A stretch of DNA of 64,000 bases, from the NCBI RefSeq assembly GCF_903944925.1, contig NZ_CAJATU010000086.1:1-64000 (forward strand), in the 5' to 3' direction. A program made the position numbers and the translations under genes. Shown here one piece after another: positions 1 through 7,545 of this stretch. Below the pieces are notes generated by a model, which did no database searches, was not told where the DNA came from, and worked only from the letters and a program-made list of their open reading frames with translations. Position 1 is the stretch's first letter. The number at the start of each line of letters is the position of its first letter. This DNA comes from an uncultured Rhodopila sp. (GTDB lineage Bacteria; Pseudomonadota; Alphaproteobacteria; Acetobacterales; Acetobacteraceae).

Positions 1-235
1 TCGCGCACGCTTTTGCCGGTGGTGCCGCCGGCGGGGATCCCCACGCGGAACAGCCAGGCCCGCATCGATCCGCCAAGCTCGACCTCCCGGCTGCCGGTCC
101 GGAGAGCCTCTGTCTGCAGGTAAAGCAGGATCAGCCGGGCAACAAATCGTAGCGAAAGCGGGAGCGCTTGCCGCCGCGGCCCGGCGGGTTAAGGCGCGCT
201 TCGGCCGGGGAATCAGCCGACCCAGCTACAGCCAT
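1..235 (-). pseudogene. RepA-type replication initiator relic (frameshifted, cut by window edge)
   Basis: Reading the minus strand from about position 188 to 1 gives an open frame containing RLILLYLQTEALRTGSREVE, GSMRAWL and GIPAGGTTGKSVR. This resembles the core of plasmid replication initiator RepA proteins of alphaproteobacteria, where (A)RLIL.YLQTEA.RTGSREVELG.SM..WL is a recognisable block. No usable start lies in this frame. A second frame starts at ATG 235 (MAVAGSADSPAEARLNPPG...RYDLLPG) and stops near 135, just where the first frame becomes RepA-like, so one base has been gained or lost around 135-150. The sequence before the core is also much shorter than the N-terminal part I expect in the family. 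It is most likely a decayed plasmid or integrated replicon remnant; the continuation lies outside the window. Confidence 0.6.
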
Positions 236-261
236 GATTCGTAGCCAATACGACGCCATCC

Positions 262-1044
262 CTACCGCCCGCGAAACACCGGTTTCTCCTTCGCCAGAAA
301 CGATCGGCATGCGTTTTGAAAATCCTCGGTCAGCGTGAAGTCGCTGGTTGCGGCTTCCTCCGCCCGCGTCACCGGCAGCGGTCCCCGCAACTTGCGTAGC
401 GCCGCTTTGTGGAAGCGGGCGGATAGCGGGCTGCCCTCGGCGATGCGCCGCGCCAGGGCCAGCGCCTCGGTCTCCACCAGGCTGTCCGGCACCAGGCGGG
501 ACAGCAGCCCTTTTTCATAGGCTTCGCGGCCGTTGAAGATGCGGCCCTCGATCAGCATTTCCGAGGCAACGCCGGTTCCCGCCAAAGAAATGATCGGATC
601 GATCTCGGCATAGGGATACCAGATGCCGAGGTTGCGGGCGGTAATCCCCAGATGGATGCCCTCGCCGCCGACACGGAAGTCGCACATCGTGGCGATGCCG
701 GCGCCGCCGCCGAGGCAGAAGCCCATGATCATCGCCACCACCGGGTGCTGGCACAGCCGGATCGATTGCATGCTGTCGTCAAGTATATGCGCGTATTCCG
801 CCTCGCGCTCCGGCGTGCCGCGCTCCTCGGCGAAAGCGCCGATATCAGCTCCGGCGCAGAACGCCTTTTCGCCGGCACCACGCAGCACGACGCAGCGCAG
901 ATCGTCGTCGGCGGAGAGTTGCTGCATGATCGTGCGCAGGCCGCGCCACATCGGCAGATCGAACGCGTTGCGCTGCTCCGGACGATCGAAGGTGACGATG
1001 GCGATGGTGTCCTGGCGGGTGACGGTCAATCTCGGGTCGGGCAT
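262..1044 (-). CDS. enoyl-CoA hydratase/isomerase family protein
   Basis: Crotonase-fold protein of 260 residues, the usual family length. It carries the two oxyanion-hole segments GAGEKAFCAGADI and GFCLGGGAGIATMCDF that hold the acyl-CoA thioester, and an N-terminal VTFDRPEQRNAFD strand-turn typical of the family. Reactions in the family include hydration or isomerisation of enoyl-CoA in beta-oxidation and related acyl-CoA chemistry; the exact substrate cannot be read here. I chose the start at MPDPRL (1044) because an upstream ATG at 1080 would overlap the stop of the glycosylase gene behind it. It is the last gene of a minus-strand run, 32 bp after that glycosylase. No fatty-acid pathway partner is adjacent. 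Confidence 0.9.
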   Translation of the reverse strand: MPDPRLTVTRQDTIAIVTFDRPEQRNAFDLPMWRGLRTIMQQLSADDDLRCVVLRGAGEKAFCAGADIGAFAEERGTPEREAEYAHILDDSMQSIRLCQHPVVAMIMGFCLGGGAGIATMCDFRVGGEGIHLGITARNLGIWYPYAEIDPIISLAGTGVASEMLIEGRIFNGREAYEKGLLSRLVPDSLVETEALALARRIAEGSPLSARFHKAALRKLRGPLPVTRAEEAATSDFTLTEDFQNACRSFLAKEKPVFRGR

Positions 1045-1076
1045 TGCGGCGGAGGCTCCTGTGCAGCCTGTATCTC

Positions 1077-1742
1077 TCACAGCAGCTTAAAGTCGTCCAT
1101 CGCCGGGCGGCCGGTGACGTGCCGCCAATGGTGCCAGAGCAGCCGCGCCGCCAGGGATCGCACCGGCTGCCATGCGGTTGCCAGCTCGCGCAGCGCCTTC
1201 GGCCCGGGCCGCTCCGGCAGCGCCTTCAGGTCCGCCAGCGCCGCCGCCAGCGCGATGTCGCCGGAGGGAAACACATCCAGGCGGCCAAGCGCGAACAGCA
1301 GGTAGATCTCCGCGGTCCAGCGGCCCATGCCCTTGATCGAACCGATGGTGACGATCGCCGCCTCGTCATCCAGCATCTCGATCCTGTCGGCGCTGAGCGT
1401 GCCGTCCAGGAACGCCGCTGCCAACGCGCGGACGTGAATCACCTTCGGACGCGACAGCCCGGCGGCGCGCAGCTCGTCGTCCGAAAGTTCCATCATCGAC
1501 GCGGGATCGAGCGCCCCGGGGATGGCGCGCAGCCGCCCCCAGATGGCGGCGGCGGCCTGGTTGCTGATCATCTGCGCGACGATGGCCTGCAGCAGGCCGG
1601 GGAAGCCCGGCGTGCGGCGGCGCCAGGGCAGCGGGCCGGCGCGTTCCAGGATCGCCGCGAAATCGGGGTCGATGGCGATCAGCGTGCCGATGGCGGCAAG
1701 CGCTTCGGCGGGAGGATGCGCGAAGGCGGCGCCGGGGTCCAT
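1077..1742 (-). CDS. DNA-3-methyladenine glycosylase family protein (HhH-GPD, AlkA-like)
   Basis: Predicted base-excision repair glycosylase of 221 residues that removes alkylated purines from DNA. The helix-hairpin-helix of the HhH-GPD superfamily is seen as IKGMGRWTAEIYLLFALG, followed by the catalytic aspartate in FPSGDIAL. The N-terminal part has the QMISNQAAAAIWGRL segment typical of AlkA/MAG-like enzymes. The C-terminal W.P.RSLAARLLWHHWR motif is also usual in the family. There is no Cys cluster for an iron-sulphur site, which argues against an endonuclease III identity. The start at 1742 (MDPGAAF) is the first good ATG; a much longer in-frame extension upstream overlaps the secreted-protein gene in another frame and is not credible. 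It is probably co-transcribed with the downstream enoyl-CoA hydratase. Confidence 0.85.
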   Translation of the reverse strand: MDPGAAFAHPPAEALAAIGTLIAIDPDFAAILERAGPLPWRRRTPGFPGLLQAIVAQMISNQAAAAIWGRLRAIPGALDPASMMELSDDELRAAGLSRPKVIHVRALAAAFLDGTLSADRIEMLDDEAAIVTIGSIKGMGRWTAEIYLLFALGRLDVFPSGDIALAAALADLKALPERPGPKALRELATAWQPVRSLAARLLWHHWRHVTGRPAMDDFKLL

Positions 1743-1783
1743 GCAGGCGACTCTGGCCCGACGAACCCCGGCACCGCAAGCGG

Positions 1784-2227
1784 TCAGCCGACGCGGTCGA
1801 GCTTCCCGGTGTGCGGATCGAGCGTGAACTTCGCCACAACTGACCCTTCCGGCGTGCTCAGGCTGAAGCCGATGGGCCCGTCGCTGGTGGCGGCGACGTC
1901 GGTGACCTTCCAGGTGTGGTTGCCGTTCCACAGCAGGAACGCCTCGGCGATCTTCTGAACGTCGGCGGGGGAAAGCTGGCGGTCCGCCTGGCGATAGACC
2001 AGAGCAAAGTTGCGCAGCATGCCGCCCTCGCGGTGACCCCACCCCGCGCCGTCCGGCCCGGGATGCCGATGCTGCATCCAGCCCATCCACGGACGGGGCG
2101 GAGGCGGCGGGGCGCCGTCGGCCTGCGCCGCCGGGGGCGGCGCGGGCTGGGCCTGCGACAGCACCGCCCCGGTGGCGATGCCGCCGATAACGAAAGCTGC
2201 GGCGGCAGTGACGATGATTTTGCGCAT
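1784..2227 (-). CDS. small secreted protein, proline-rich, PepSY-like C-terminus
   Basis: Protein of 147 residues with an N-terminal signal peptide (MRKIIVTAAAAFVIGGIATGAVLSQAQ), so it should be exported to the periplasm. A Pro/Ala-rich linker (PPPAAQ...PPPPPRPW) follows, then a His/Gly-rich stretch (HRHPGPDGAGWGHREGG). The C-terminal half ends in AKFTLDPHTGKLDRVG, which resembles the D..TG.V ending of PepSY-type domains; this is a resemblance, not a firm family call. I chose ATG 2227 because an AAGGAG ribosome-binding site sits about 7 bases upstream and the signal peptide begins there. It is divergent from the OmpR-type regulator, with about 120 bp between them, so it is a plausible target or sensor accessory of that system. 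Confidence 0.75.
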   Translation of the reverse strand: MRKIIVTAAAAFVIGGIATGAVLSQAQPAPPPAAQADGAPPPPPRPWMGWMQHRHPGPDGAGWGHREGGMLRNFALVYRQADRQLSPADVQKIAEAFLLWNGNHTWKVTDVAATSDGPIGFSLSTPEGSVVAKFTLDPHTGKLDRVG

Positions 2228-2350
2228 AGCGTGGCTCCTTGATGGGCGACGGCGCATACATGGCGCCTCATTCGTGGCGGCCGGGAGACGAATTGCAAGG
2301 AAGTGCAACGGTCGTTTCAGTGGCGCCGATCCCGGACTATGTTACAAAGC

Positions 2351-3070
2351 ATGGACCAGACCCCGCATATCCTCGTCATCGACGACGATCGCGAAATCCG
2401 CGATCTCCTCGCCCGCTTCCTGGAAAAGCAGCGCATCAGGGTGACCGCGGTGCGTGACGGCAAGGAAGCCCGGCGCGCCTGGTTGAACGGACATTACCAG
2501 CTTGTCGTGCTGGACCTGATGCTGCCCGGCGAGTCGGGCCTGGACCTCGCACGCTGGCTGCGCACCCAGTCGGAAATCCCGATCGTCATGCTGACGGCCA
2601 TGGGCGAGGAAACCGACCGCATCATCGGCCTGGAACTCGGGGCAGACGACTATGTGTCGAAGCCGTTCAACCCGCGCGAGCTGCTGGCCCGCATCCGCGC
2701 GGTGCTGCGCCGCTCCGGCGACCAGACGGAGGTGAAGCACGATCCGTCGCTGCGCGGCTACCGCTTCAACGATTGGACCCTGGAACCGGCCCGGCGCCGG
2801 CTGCTCAACCCGGAGGGCGTGGAGGTCGCGCTCACCGGCGGGGAATACGACCTGCTGCTGGCGCTGATCGAGCGGGCCAACCGGGTGTTGACGCGCGACA
2901 TGCTGCTGGACCTGCTGCGCGGGCGGCAGGCCGGCCCGTTCGACCGGGCGATCGATGTCGCGGTTTCACGCCTGCGCCGCAAGCTGGAGGATGACGGTCG
3001 CAATGCGCAACTGATCAAGACGGTGCGCGGCGGCGGGTATGTCCTCGCTGCTACGGTGGAGCGCATCTGA
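2351..3070 (+). CDS. OmpR-family response regulator
   Basis: Two-domain transcription regulator of 239 residues. The receiver domain begins HILVIDDDREIRDLL and carries the phosphoacceptor Asp at about residue 55 (VVLDLMLPGESG), the conserved Thr in MLTAMG and the Lys in YVSKPFNPRE. The C-terminal winged-helix domain of the OmpR/PhoB type shows LTGGEYDLLLAL and the recognition region AIDVAVSRLRRKLEDD, ending in KTVRGGGYVL. Upstream in-frame ATGs exist at 2303 and 2339, but the receiver domain starts directly after MDQTP at 2351. The cognate kinase follows 52 bp downstream on the same strand. The gene is divergent from the small secreted protein, which makes their shared intergenic region a likely regulatory site. 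Confidence 0.93.
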   Translation: MDQTPHILVIDDDREIRDLLARFLEKQRIRVTAVRDGKEARRAWLNGHYQLVVLDLMLPGESGLDLARWLRTQSEIPIVMLTAMGEETDRIIGLELGADDYVSKPFNPRELLARIRAVLRRSGDQTEVKHDPSLRGYRFNDWTLEPARRRLLNPEGVEVALTGGEYDLLLALIERANRVLTRDMLLDLLRGRQAGPFDRAIDVAVSRLRRKLEDDGRNAQLIKTVRGGGYVLAATVERI

Positions 3071-3122
3071 TGGCGGCGAGTTGCGCTGGCTATCTTGACA
3101 TCGGGACGGCCGGGTCCCGGGC

Positions 3123-4463
3123 ATGAGGATTCGCCTCTGGCCGCGCAGCCTCGCCGCCCGCACGGCTCTGGTGCTGCTGATTGGCCTGGCGCTGGTGCAG
3201 GTGGCCGGGCTGACGATCCACGCGCTCGATCGGCTCGACGTGCAGCGGCTGGTGCAGGCGCGCGACCTGGCGATCCGGGTCGTCGGCGTGTATCGCACCA
3301 TGGCGCTGTCCGATCCGTCGCGCCGTGCCGCCGTGCTGGCGGAGCTGCACCGCGGTCCGGACCTGACGGCGGAGCTGAGCGATGCGCCGCCGCAATCCGA
3401 CGCGCCGCCGATGCCGCCGCCCGAGCAGTTCCTGCTCCGCCGCAACATGAACCTGATCCCGCTGGGCGGCCCGAACCTGCGCTGGGGGGAGATGGTGATC
3501 TACGGCGGCCACTCCATACGCCAGGCGGTCATCGGGTTGCGCCTGCCGGACGGGGAGTGGCTGAACGTCACCGCCGCTCTCGAGCCGTTGCGGCCCTGGC
3601 ATTCCCCGACATTCCTGATCGCATTCCTGGTGATGACGGCGGCGGCGGCCGGGCTGACACTGTGGGCGGTGCGGCGGCTGACCGCGCCGGTGCGCACATT
3701 GGCCGAGGCGGCCGAGGCGCTCGGCCGCGACGTCAATGCGCCGCCGCTGCCGGAGGACGGGCCGACGGAGGTCGCGGTCGCCGCGGTGGCATTCAACACC
3801 ATGGCGTCCCGCATAAGGCGCTTCGTGCAGGACCGCACGGAGTTGCTGACCGCCATCGGCCACGATCTGCGCACGCCGATAACGCGGCTGAAGCTGCGGG
3901 CCGAGTTCGTCGAGGACGAGGAGCAGCGCGGCAAGATCATGGCCGATCTGGAGGAGCTGGAAGCGATGGTGTCCGCCACGCTGGCGTTCGGGAGGGACGC
4001 GCGGACGACGGAGCCGGTGACATCGATCGATCTGCCGGAGTTGCTGCGGACGATCCTGGACGATGCCGGGGACGCGCGGCCGGAGGTGGCCGACAAGCTG
4101 GCGTATGAGGGGCCGCCGCACCTGACGGTGCAGGCCAGATCGCTATCGCTGAAGCGGGCGCTGGTGAACCTGGTTGCCAACGCGGTGAACTACGGCGGTT
4201 CGGCCCGGGTGCGGCTGCTGCCGGAGAGCGGTCGTATCGTGGTCATCGCGATCGAGGACGACGGACCGGGTATCGACCCGTCGGAGCTGGGCCGGGTGTT
4301 CGAGCCGTTCCACCGCGGCGAGCCGAGCCGCAACCGGGAGACCGGCGGGGTCGGGCTGGGGTTGCCGATTGCCCGGAACATCATGCGGGCGCATGGCGGG
4401 GATATCGTGCTGGCGAACCGGCCGTCGGGTGGGATCAAGGCTACGGTGACATTGCCGGTTTAG
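3123..4463 (+). CDS. EnvZ-like sensor histidine kinase
   Basis: Membrane histidine kinase of 446 residues, partner of the OmpR-type regulator just upstream. A first transmembrane helix lies near residues 14-30 (ALVLLIGLALVQVAGL), then a periplasmic domain of about 130 residues, then a second helix near 163-180. A HAMP domain follows (RRLTAPVRTLAEAAEALG). The HisKA site is AIGHDLRTPITRLKLRAEF with the phosphoacceptor His at residue 247. The ATPase domain shows N box NLVANAVNYGG, G1 EDDGPGID, F box FEPFHRGE and G2 GGVGLGL. All catalytic motifs are present, so it should be active. The signal sensed by the periplasmic part (which has a DAPPQSDAPPMPPP stretch) is unknown. Confidence 0.93.
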   Translation: MRIRLWPRSLAARTALVLLIGLALVQVAGLTIHALDRLDVQRLVQARDLAIRVVGVYRTMALSDPSRRAAVLAELHRGPDLTAELSDAPPQSDAPPMPPPEQFLLRRNMNLIPLGGPNLRWGEMVIYGGHSIRQAVIGLRLPDGEWLNVTAALEPLRPWHSPTFLIAFLVMTAAAAGLTLWAVRRLTAPVRTLAEAAEALGRDVNAPPLPEDGPTEVAVAAVAFNTMASRIRRFVQDRTELLTAIGHDLRTPITRLKLRAEFVEDEEQRGKIMADLEELEAMVSATLAFGRDARTTEPVTSIDLPELLRTILDDAGDARPEVADKLAYEGPPHLTVQARSLSLKRALVNLVANAVNYGGSARVRLLPESGRIVVIAIEDDGPGIDPSELGRVFEPFHRGEPSRNRETGGVGLGLPIARNIMRAHGGDIVLANRPSGGIKATVTLPV

Positions 4464-4591
4464 CGCGTGACTCACGAGGTTCGGATCGCGCTGCATCGCA
4501 ATGGCAAGCCGCGGCACCGTGTGTCCCTTTTTTCTCGACCGCTCCAGGCGCCGCCGCTAACCTCACGTTCTCGCGATCTTCGGAGTTTTGC

Positions 4592-4885
4592 ATGTCCCCG
4601 AGTGCCCTGCCTTTAATATCAGAACAAGATTACCCAATATTTCAGCGGATGATCGGGGAACTTCGTCAGACATCCTATGAGGAATGGCATGAAGACCATA
4701 CCAAGGCGATCGCCTATCGCCGCTCCCGGAACGGTTTCGTCGAGATCGGCCTGTCACCGGATGAGTTCGGCAAATGGCTGACGGACAACAACAAGACAGG
4801 CCATTTGGAGCTTCTGTGGGAGTTCGCCGAGGACAAGGCGGAGCGGCTTGCGCGGAAGCCGGGCGCGGGCGGTTCGTCCGGCTAG
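4592..4885 (+). CDS. small conserved-looking hypothetical protein
   Basis: Soluble acidic protein of 97 residues that I do not recognise. It starts MSPSALPLISEQDYPIFQRM and is rich in aromatic and charged residues (SYEEWHEDH, LELLWEFAEDKAERLARK), which looks like genuine protein rather than a chance frame. There is no signal peptide or membrane segment. The tail GAGGSSG is low complexity. It is followed 58 bp downstream by a second unknown gene on the same strand, so the two may be an accessory operon. The start ATG follows GC-rich DNA without an obvious Shine-Dalgarno motif. The compact all-helical pattern could suit a small DNA- or protein-binding adaptor, but nothing in the sequence proves that. 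Confidence 0.55.
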   Translation: MSPSALPLISEQDYPIFQRMIGELRQTSYEEWHEDHTKAIAYRRSRNGFVEIGLSPDEFGKWLTDNNKTGHLELLWEFAEDKAERLARKPGAGGSSG

Positions 4886-4943
4886 GCGGCGGGAGGGGTC
4901 TGTCCCGGGAGCGGCCGGGCGGTTTCGACGGAGAACATGATCC

Positions 4944-5354
4944 ATGGTGACGCTCGAAAGCATACTGGAAGAGGCCAGGAACGATCCGTTCCTGGCAAAT
5001 ACCACCATCCTGACCGCCGATCAGTTTTTCACCATCCGCGGGCCATCAAGCCCGGTCTTCCGCGCCCGATTGGAAGCGGCGATAGCCGGGGCGGGCGACC
5101 TCGCCAAGGTTCAGCAAATCAACGCCGATGAGGGTCTGGAAGTGGTCGAGCCGGTCAGAGCCGGCACCCGGGGCGGCGCCTGGTATCTGCGCAATCTGAC
5201 GCACCGCGGTGAGACCTATCCCGCCGGGGAGGTTCGGTTCAACACGATCGTCGAGGCATTGCAGGCCGCGATCGAATGGTGGCAGGCCGAAACATGGTGC
5301 CGGGGTGTCATGGTCCGCGCATTCGAAGTCAAGCAGGCCAACGGCCTGCCGTGA
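4944..5354 (+). CDS. hypothetical protein, 136 residues
   Basis: Unrecognised soluble protein. The N-terminal half is helical (VTLESILEEARNDPFLANTT, ARLEAAIAGAG). The C-terminal half has a strand-like segment GAWYLRNLTHRGETYPAGEV, then a Trp-rich helix AAIEWWQAETWCRGVMVRAF. It has no signal peptide or transmembrane segment. The stop codon overlaps the GTG start of the downstream lipoprotein (GTGA), which suggests translational coupling and a shared role with it. Together with the 97-residue gene upstream it forms a three-gene accessory group with no identifiable neighbours of known function. Confidence 0.6.
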   Translation: MVTLESILEEARNDPFLANTTILTADQFFTIRGPSSPVFRARLEAAIAGAGDLAKVQQINADEGLEVVEPVRAGTRGGAWYLRNLTHRGETYPAGEVRFNTIVEALQAAIEWWQAETWCRGVMVRAFEVKQANGLP

Positions 5355-5854
5355 CGGTTCGAGCCGCCGGCGGAACCTGGAAAGCCCGATCGCCCCGAAA
5401 CGGTAGCAAAACTATCAGAACGAGTCCGCTCGGAACCGGCGCGGGCTTACTGTTTCTGGCGATAATGCTGTCACCCGGCTGTACACTTGAGCAAATCCTG
5501 ATTGGCCAAATCTATATTCTCGTCACGCCGCCTTCAGGTGCGTGTCCGGGTCTTGAATGGCGTTTCGAAGTAAACCCCGAGCGTTCGATAACCGGTTCTT
5601 TATCCCGCACGGGTCAGCCGCCGCTTGCCGACTTGTCCGGAAGGCTTGGTCCGGACGACAGCTTTCGGATCATGGCGACGGAGCTGGCGGCCAATCGGAC
5701 CGCCGAGGTAACGGGGCGCTTTTCCTCGCAGGTGAGTATTATTTCGATCCACGGCGATGCGGCGGGACGCGGCTGTGATGGACAGACCTTCACCCTGCGC
5801 CTGGGGAGTTACTTTGTTAATCAGGGTGGCGGCGGCGGTGGCGGCGGCGGGTAG
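5351..5854 (+). CDS. putative lipoprotein with poly-glycine C-terminus
   Basis: Predicted 167-residue exported protein. After a basic N-terminus (KARSPRNGSKTIRTS) there is a hydrophobic segment (GAGLLFLAIMLSPGCTLEQ) ending in a cysteine that could be a lipobox, although LSPGC is a weak match to the LAGC consensus. The rest looks like a small beta-rich domain (GLEWRFEVNPERSITGSL, AEVTGRFSSQVSIISIHGDA) with two further cysteines (GACPG and GRGCDG) that might pair. The protein ends in nine consecutive glycines. The start is inferred: GTG at 5351 overlaps the previous stop. An ATG further upstream is in frame but lies inside the upstream gene. I do not recognise a family. Confidence 0.5.
   Translation: MTVRAAGGTWKARSPRNGSKTIRTSPLGTGAGLLFLAIMLSPGCTLEQILIGQIYILVTPPSGACPGLEWRFEVNPERSITGSLSRTGQPPLADLSGRLGPDDSFRIMATELAANRTAEVTGRFSSQVSIISIHGDAAGRGCDGQTFTLRLGSYFVNQGGGGGGGGG
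5825..5851 (+). repeat. GGY codon run encoding nine glycines
   Basis: Nine in-frame glycine codons (GGT/GGC/GGG) directly before the TAG stop of the lipoprotein gene. The simple trinucleotide run is prone to slippage, so the tail length may vary between strains. Confidence 0.9.
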
Positions 5855-5957
5855 CGGCGGTGGCTGGCACGAATACAAGTTCAACGCGCCGCGGACACTT
5901 TGACTATGCTTCCGACCAGGGCACCGTGCCGAAACCGTTCCGAGACCGAGGCGTTGT

Positions 5958-6779
5958 CTATTTGCTGCGCCGATTCCAGCCCTGCACCCACCATTCGACA
6001 GGTTTCTGATTGTCCGGATTCCGCGTCTTCGGCTGCGCCGCGGACGCGGTCCGGCCACTGCTCCTGGTTGACGCCTGCGTTTCTTCGGCTGGCGGTGTCC
6101 ATACCTTCACGGGCGCTTGCACCGGTATCGGCGCAGATTGCACCAGAGGCGTTTTCCTCGGCCGCCCGACTGGCCGCTTCACCGGCACCGCCGGCGCATA
6201 ACCCGGGTCGGCGATCGTATAACTTGACCGCGCCGCCAGCGCCTCGCGCAGTGCCGTTTCGGCCCTACGTCGGCCCTGGCGCTCGGTCTCGAGATCAGCG
6301 GTCAATGTCTCAACGCCTTGAGCCGCCGCGGCCGATGCGGCCTGAAGATGATTGATCGTCGCTTGAGCTTCGCGCAGCGCTCTCTCGGCGCGATCGCGTG
6401 CCGCCTTTTCCGTCGTGAGGGACGCCTCTGTCACCATCAACGTGCGCTGGATGGTTTGCTTCGCCGCCGCGGCAAAGCGTGCCGCTTCGACGGCCGCATC
6501 TTTTTCCTGACGGGCATGATGCAGCTTGCCACGCAGATCCTGAATGGTCGACTCGGCATGAATGAGTTGCCGTTCCACATATTCCCGCGCTGCCGCCTGG
6601 GATCGAATGGCCTGGCGAGCGCCCTTCAGCGGATCCGTTGAAACCGGCGCCGCAGCGGCTGAGTTGGGCGCGGTGCCGAGCCCGAGACTGAGACGCATCC
6701 TGGTTTCCGCATCGGTAGCCTGTGAACCGGGTGAGGACGAAGGTCTGTCAGATTCCACGGCAGATCTGCTTTCATGCAT
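5958..6779 (-). CDS. coiled-coil protein with AT-hook motif
   Basis: Protein of 273 residues. Residues about 50-185 form a long Ala/Glu/Arg-rich coiled coil (AREYVERQLIHAESTIQ, EKAARDRAERALREAQA, RRRAETALREA). Residues 201-210 read KRPVGRPRKT, a good match to the AT-hook core GRP, which in other proteins binds the minor groove of A/T-rich DNA. A Pro-rich linker follows, and the protein ends with a Trp motif KPVEWWVQGWNRR. The N-terminal 45 residues are low complexity. It has no signal peptide. The layout (coil, AT-hook, C-terminal Trp tail) suggests a dimeric DNA-binding or nucleoid-organising protein, but that is inference. It stands alone: the lipoprotein upstream is on the other strand and the DNA behind its start is gene-poor. 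Confidence 0.75.
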   Translation of the reverse strand: MHESRSAVESDRPSSSPGSQATDAETRMRLSLGLGTAPNSAAAAPVSTDPLKGARQAIRSQAAAREYVERQLIHAESTIQDLRGKLHHARQEKDAAVEAARFAAAAKQTIQRTLMVTEASLTTEKAARDRAERALREAQATINHLQAASAAAAQGVETLTADLETERQGRRRAETALREALAARSSYTIADPGYAPAVPVKRPVGRPRKTPLVQSAPIPVQAPVKVWTPPAEETQASTRSSGRTASAAQPKTRNPDNQKPVEWWVQGWNRRSK

Positions 6780-7545
6780 GGATCATGCTGATACGAGAGA
6801 TAAGGACGATTTTCAAGCGCATTTGACTAATCCAGCCTTGGAATCGGATACCGCGAACTTTCCAAGACGCTTTGGCCGTAGCGGTTTCCGGCACCGCCAG
6901 TCAACCCGTAAAAAGGTATTAAGGCCGGACCGGGCCGGAACGGGTGCCGGCGTGGCGGTTCCGGTCAGTTGCGATATCGCGGTCATCCGCCAGCCGGGCC
7001 GCCCGAACGGCTCGGGAGGTCGTTTCCGGCTTTTGCAAATCGGCCGGCCGAAAAAACGGATGCTTTCGTTTCCAACGCGACGGATCGGGCACGGTGACCA
7101 GAAAACGATGGACCTGCATGAGGGCTTCGTAAAGGCCTTGTTGGTCTTCGCCGGGCGCCAGCGGCCTTCCACTGGCCGGCGAAGGCCGGCATCCACGCCC
7201 TGGCGGAAACCCGCACCGCAAGGCGTGGATGCTACGGCTGCGCCCGCGATGACGGCGGCGGAGTGCGTACTGACTTTACTTGTCCTATCCGAACGCCAAC
7301 CAGCCGGTGGAGATCGCCTGATGCCGGCTGAAGCATTCGTTCGCCAGGCATTCAAATCAATTCCAACATTAAAGAAACGACATGTTGGCGGATGCCGCAT
7401 CGTGGCAACTCGGCTCGGGATTGCATTGCTCTGGCGCGGTCACAGGTTTTGCAATGATTGATCGGCGCCCGGCCATCCGCGGCAGCGGCAGTCGAAATCG
7501 TAGCATAATCGGAACGTTCCGCGATCCTACTACACGACCGGCGGG
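6780..7545. other. gene-poor interval
   Basis: About 770 bp in which I find no gene I can support. Several frames on both strands are open for 60-200 codons, but their compositions are Arg/Pro-rich and lack any recognisable motif. The least unconvincing is a minus-strand frame around 6919-7221 (GLYEALMQVHRFLVTVPDP...), which might be a remnant. The interval holds one copy of the intergenic inverted repeat with the GCATCCACGCC / GGCGTGGATGC core. Confidence 0.5.
7189..7232. repeat. intergenic inverted repeat, copy 1
   Basis: GCATCCACGCC at 7189-7199 pairs perfectly with GGCGTGGATGC at 7222-7232 across a 22-base loop. The same core recurs at 24.0, 33.25 and 46.46 kb. It is non-coding and lies in the gene-poor interval. 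Confidence 0.7.

Noticed and set aside
6813-7400. 195-codon minus-strand frame
   Set aside because: Cys/Arg/Pro-rich, runs through an inverted repeat and has no start context; I treat the interval as non-coding.
6562-7461. 299-codon plus-strand frame
   Set aside because: It overlaps the start of the coiled-coil gene, crosses an intergenic inverted repeat and has no protein-like segments.
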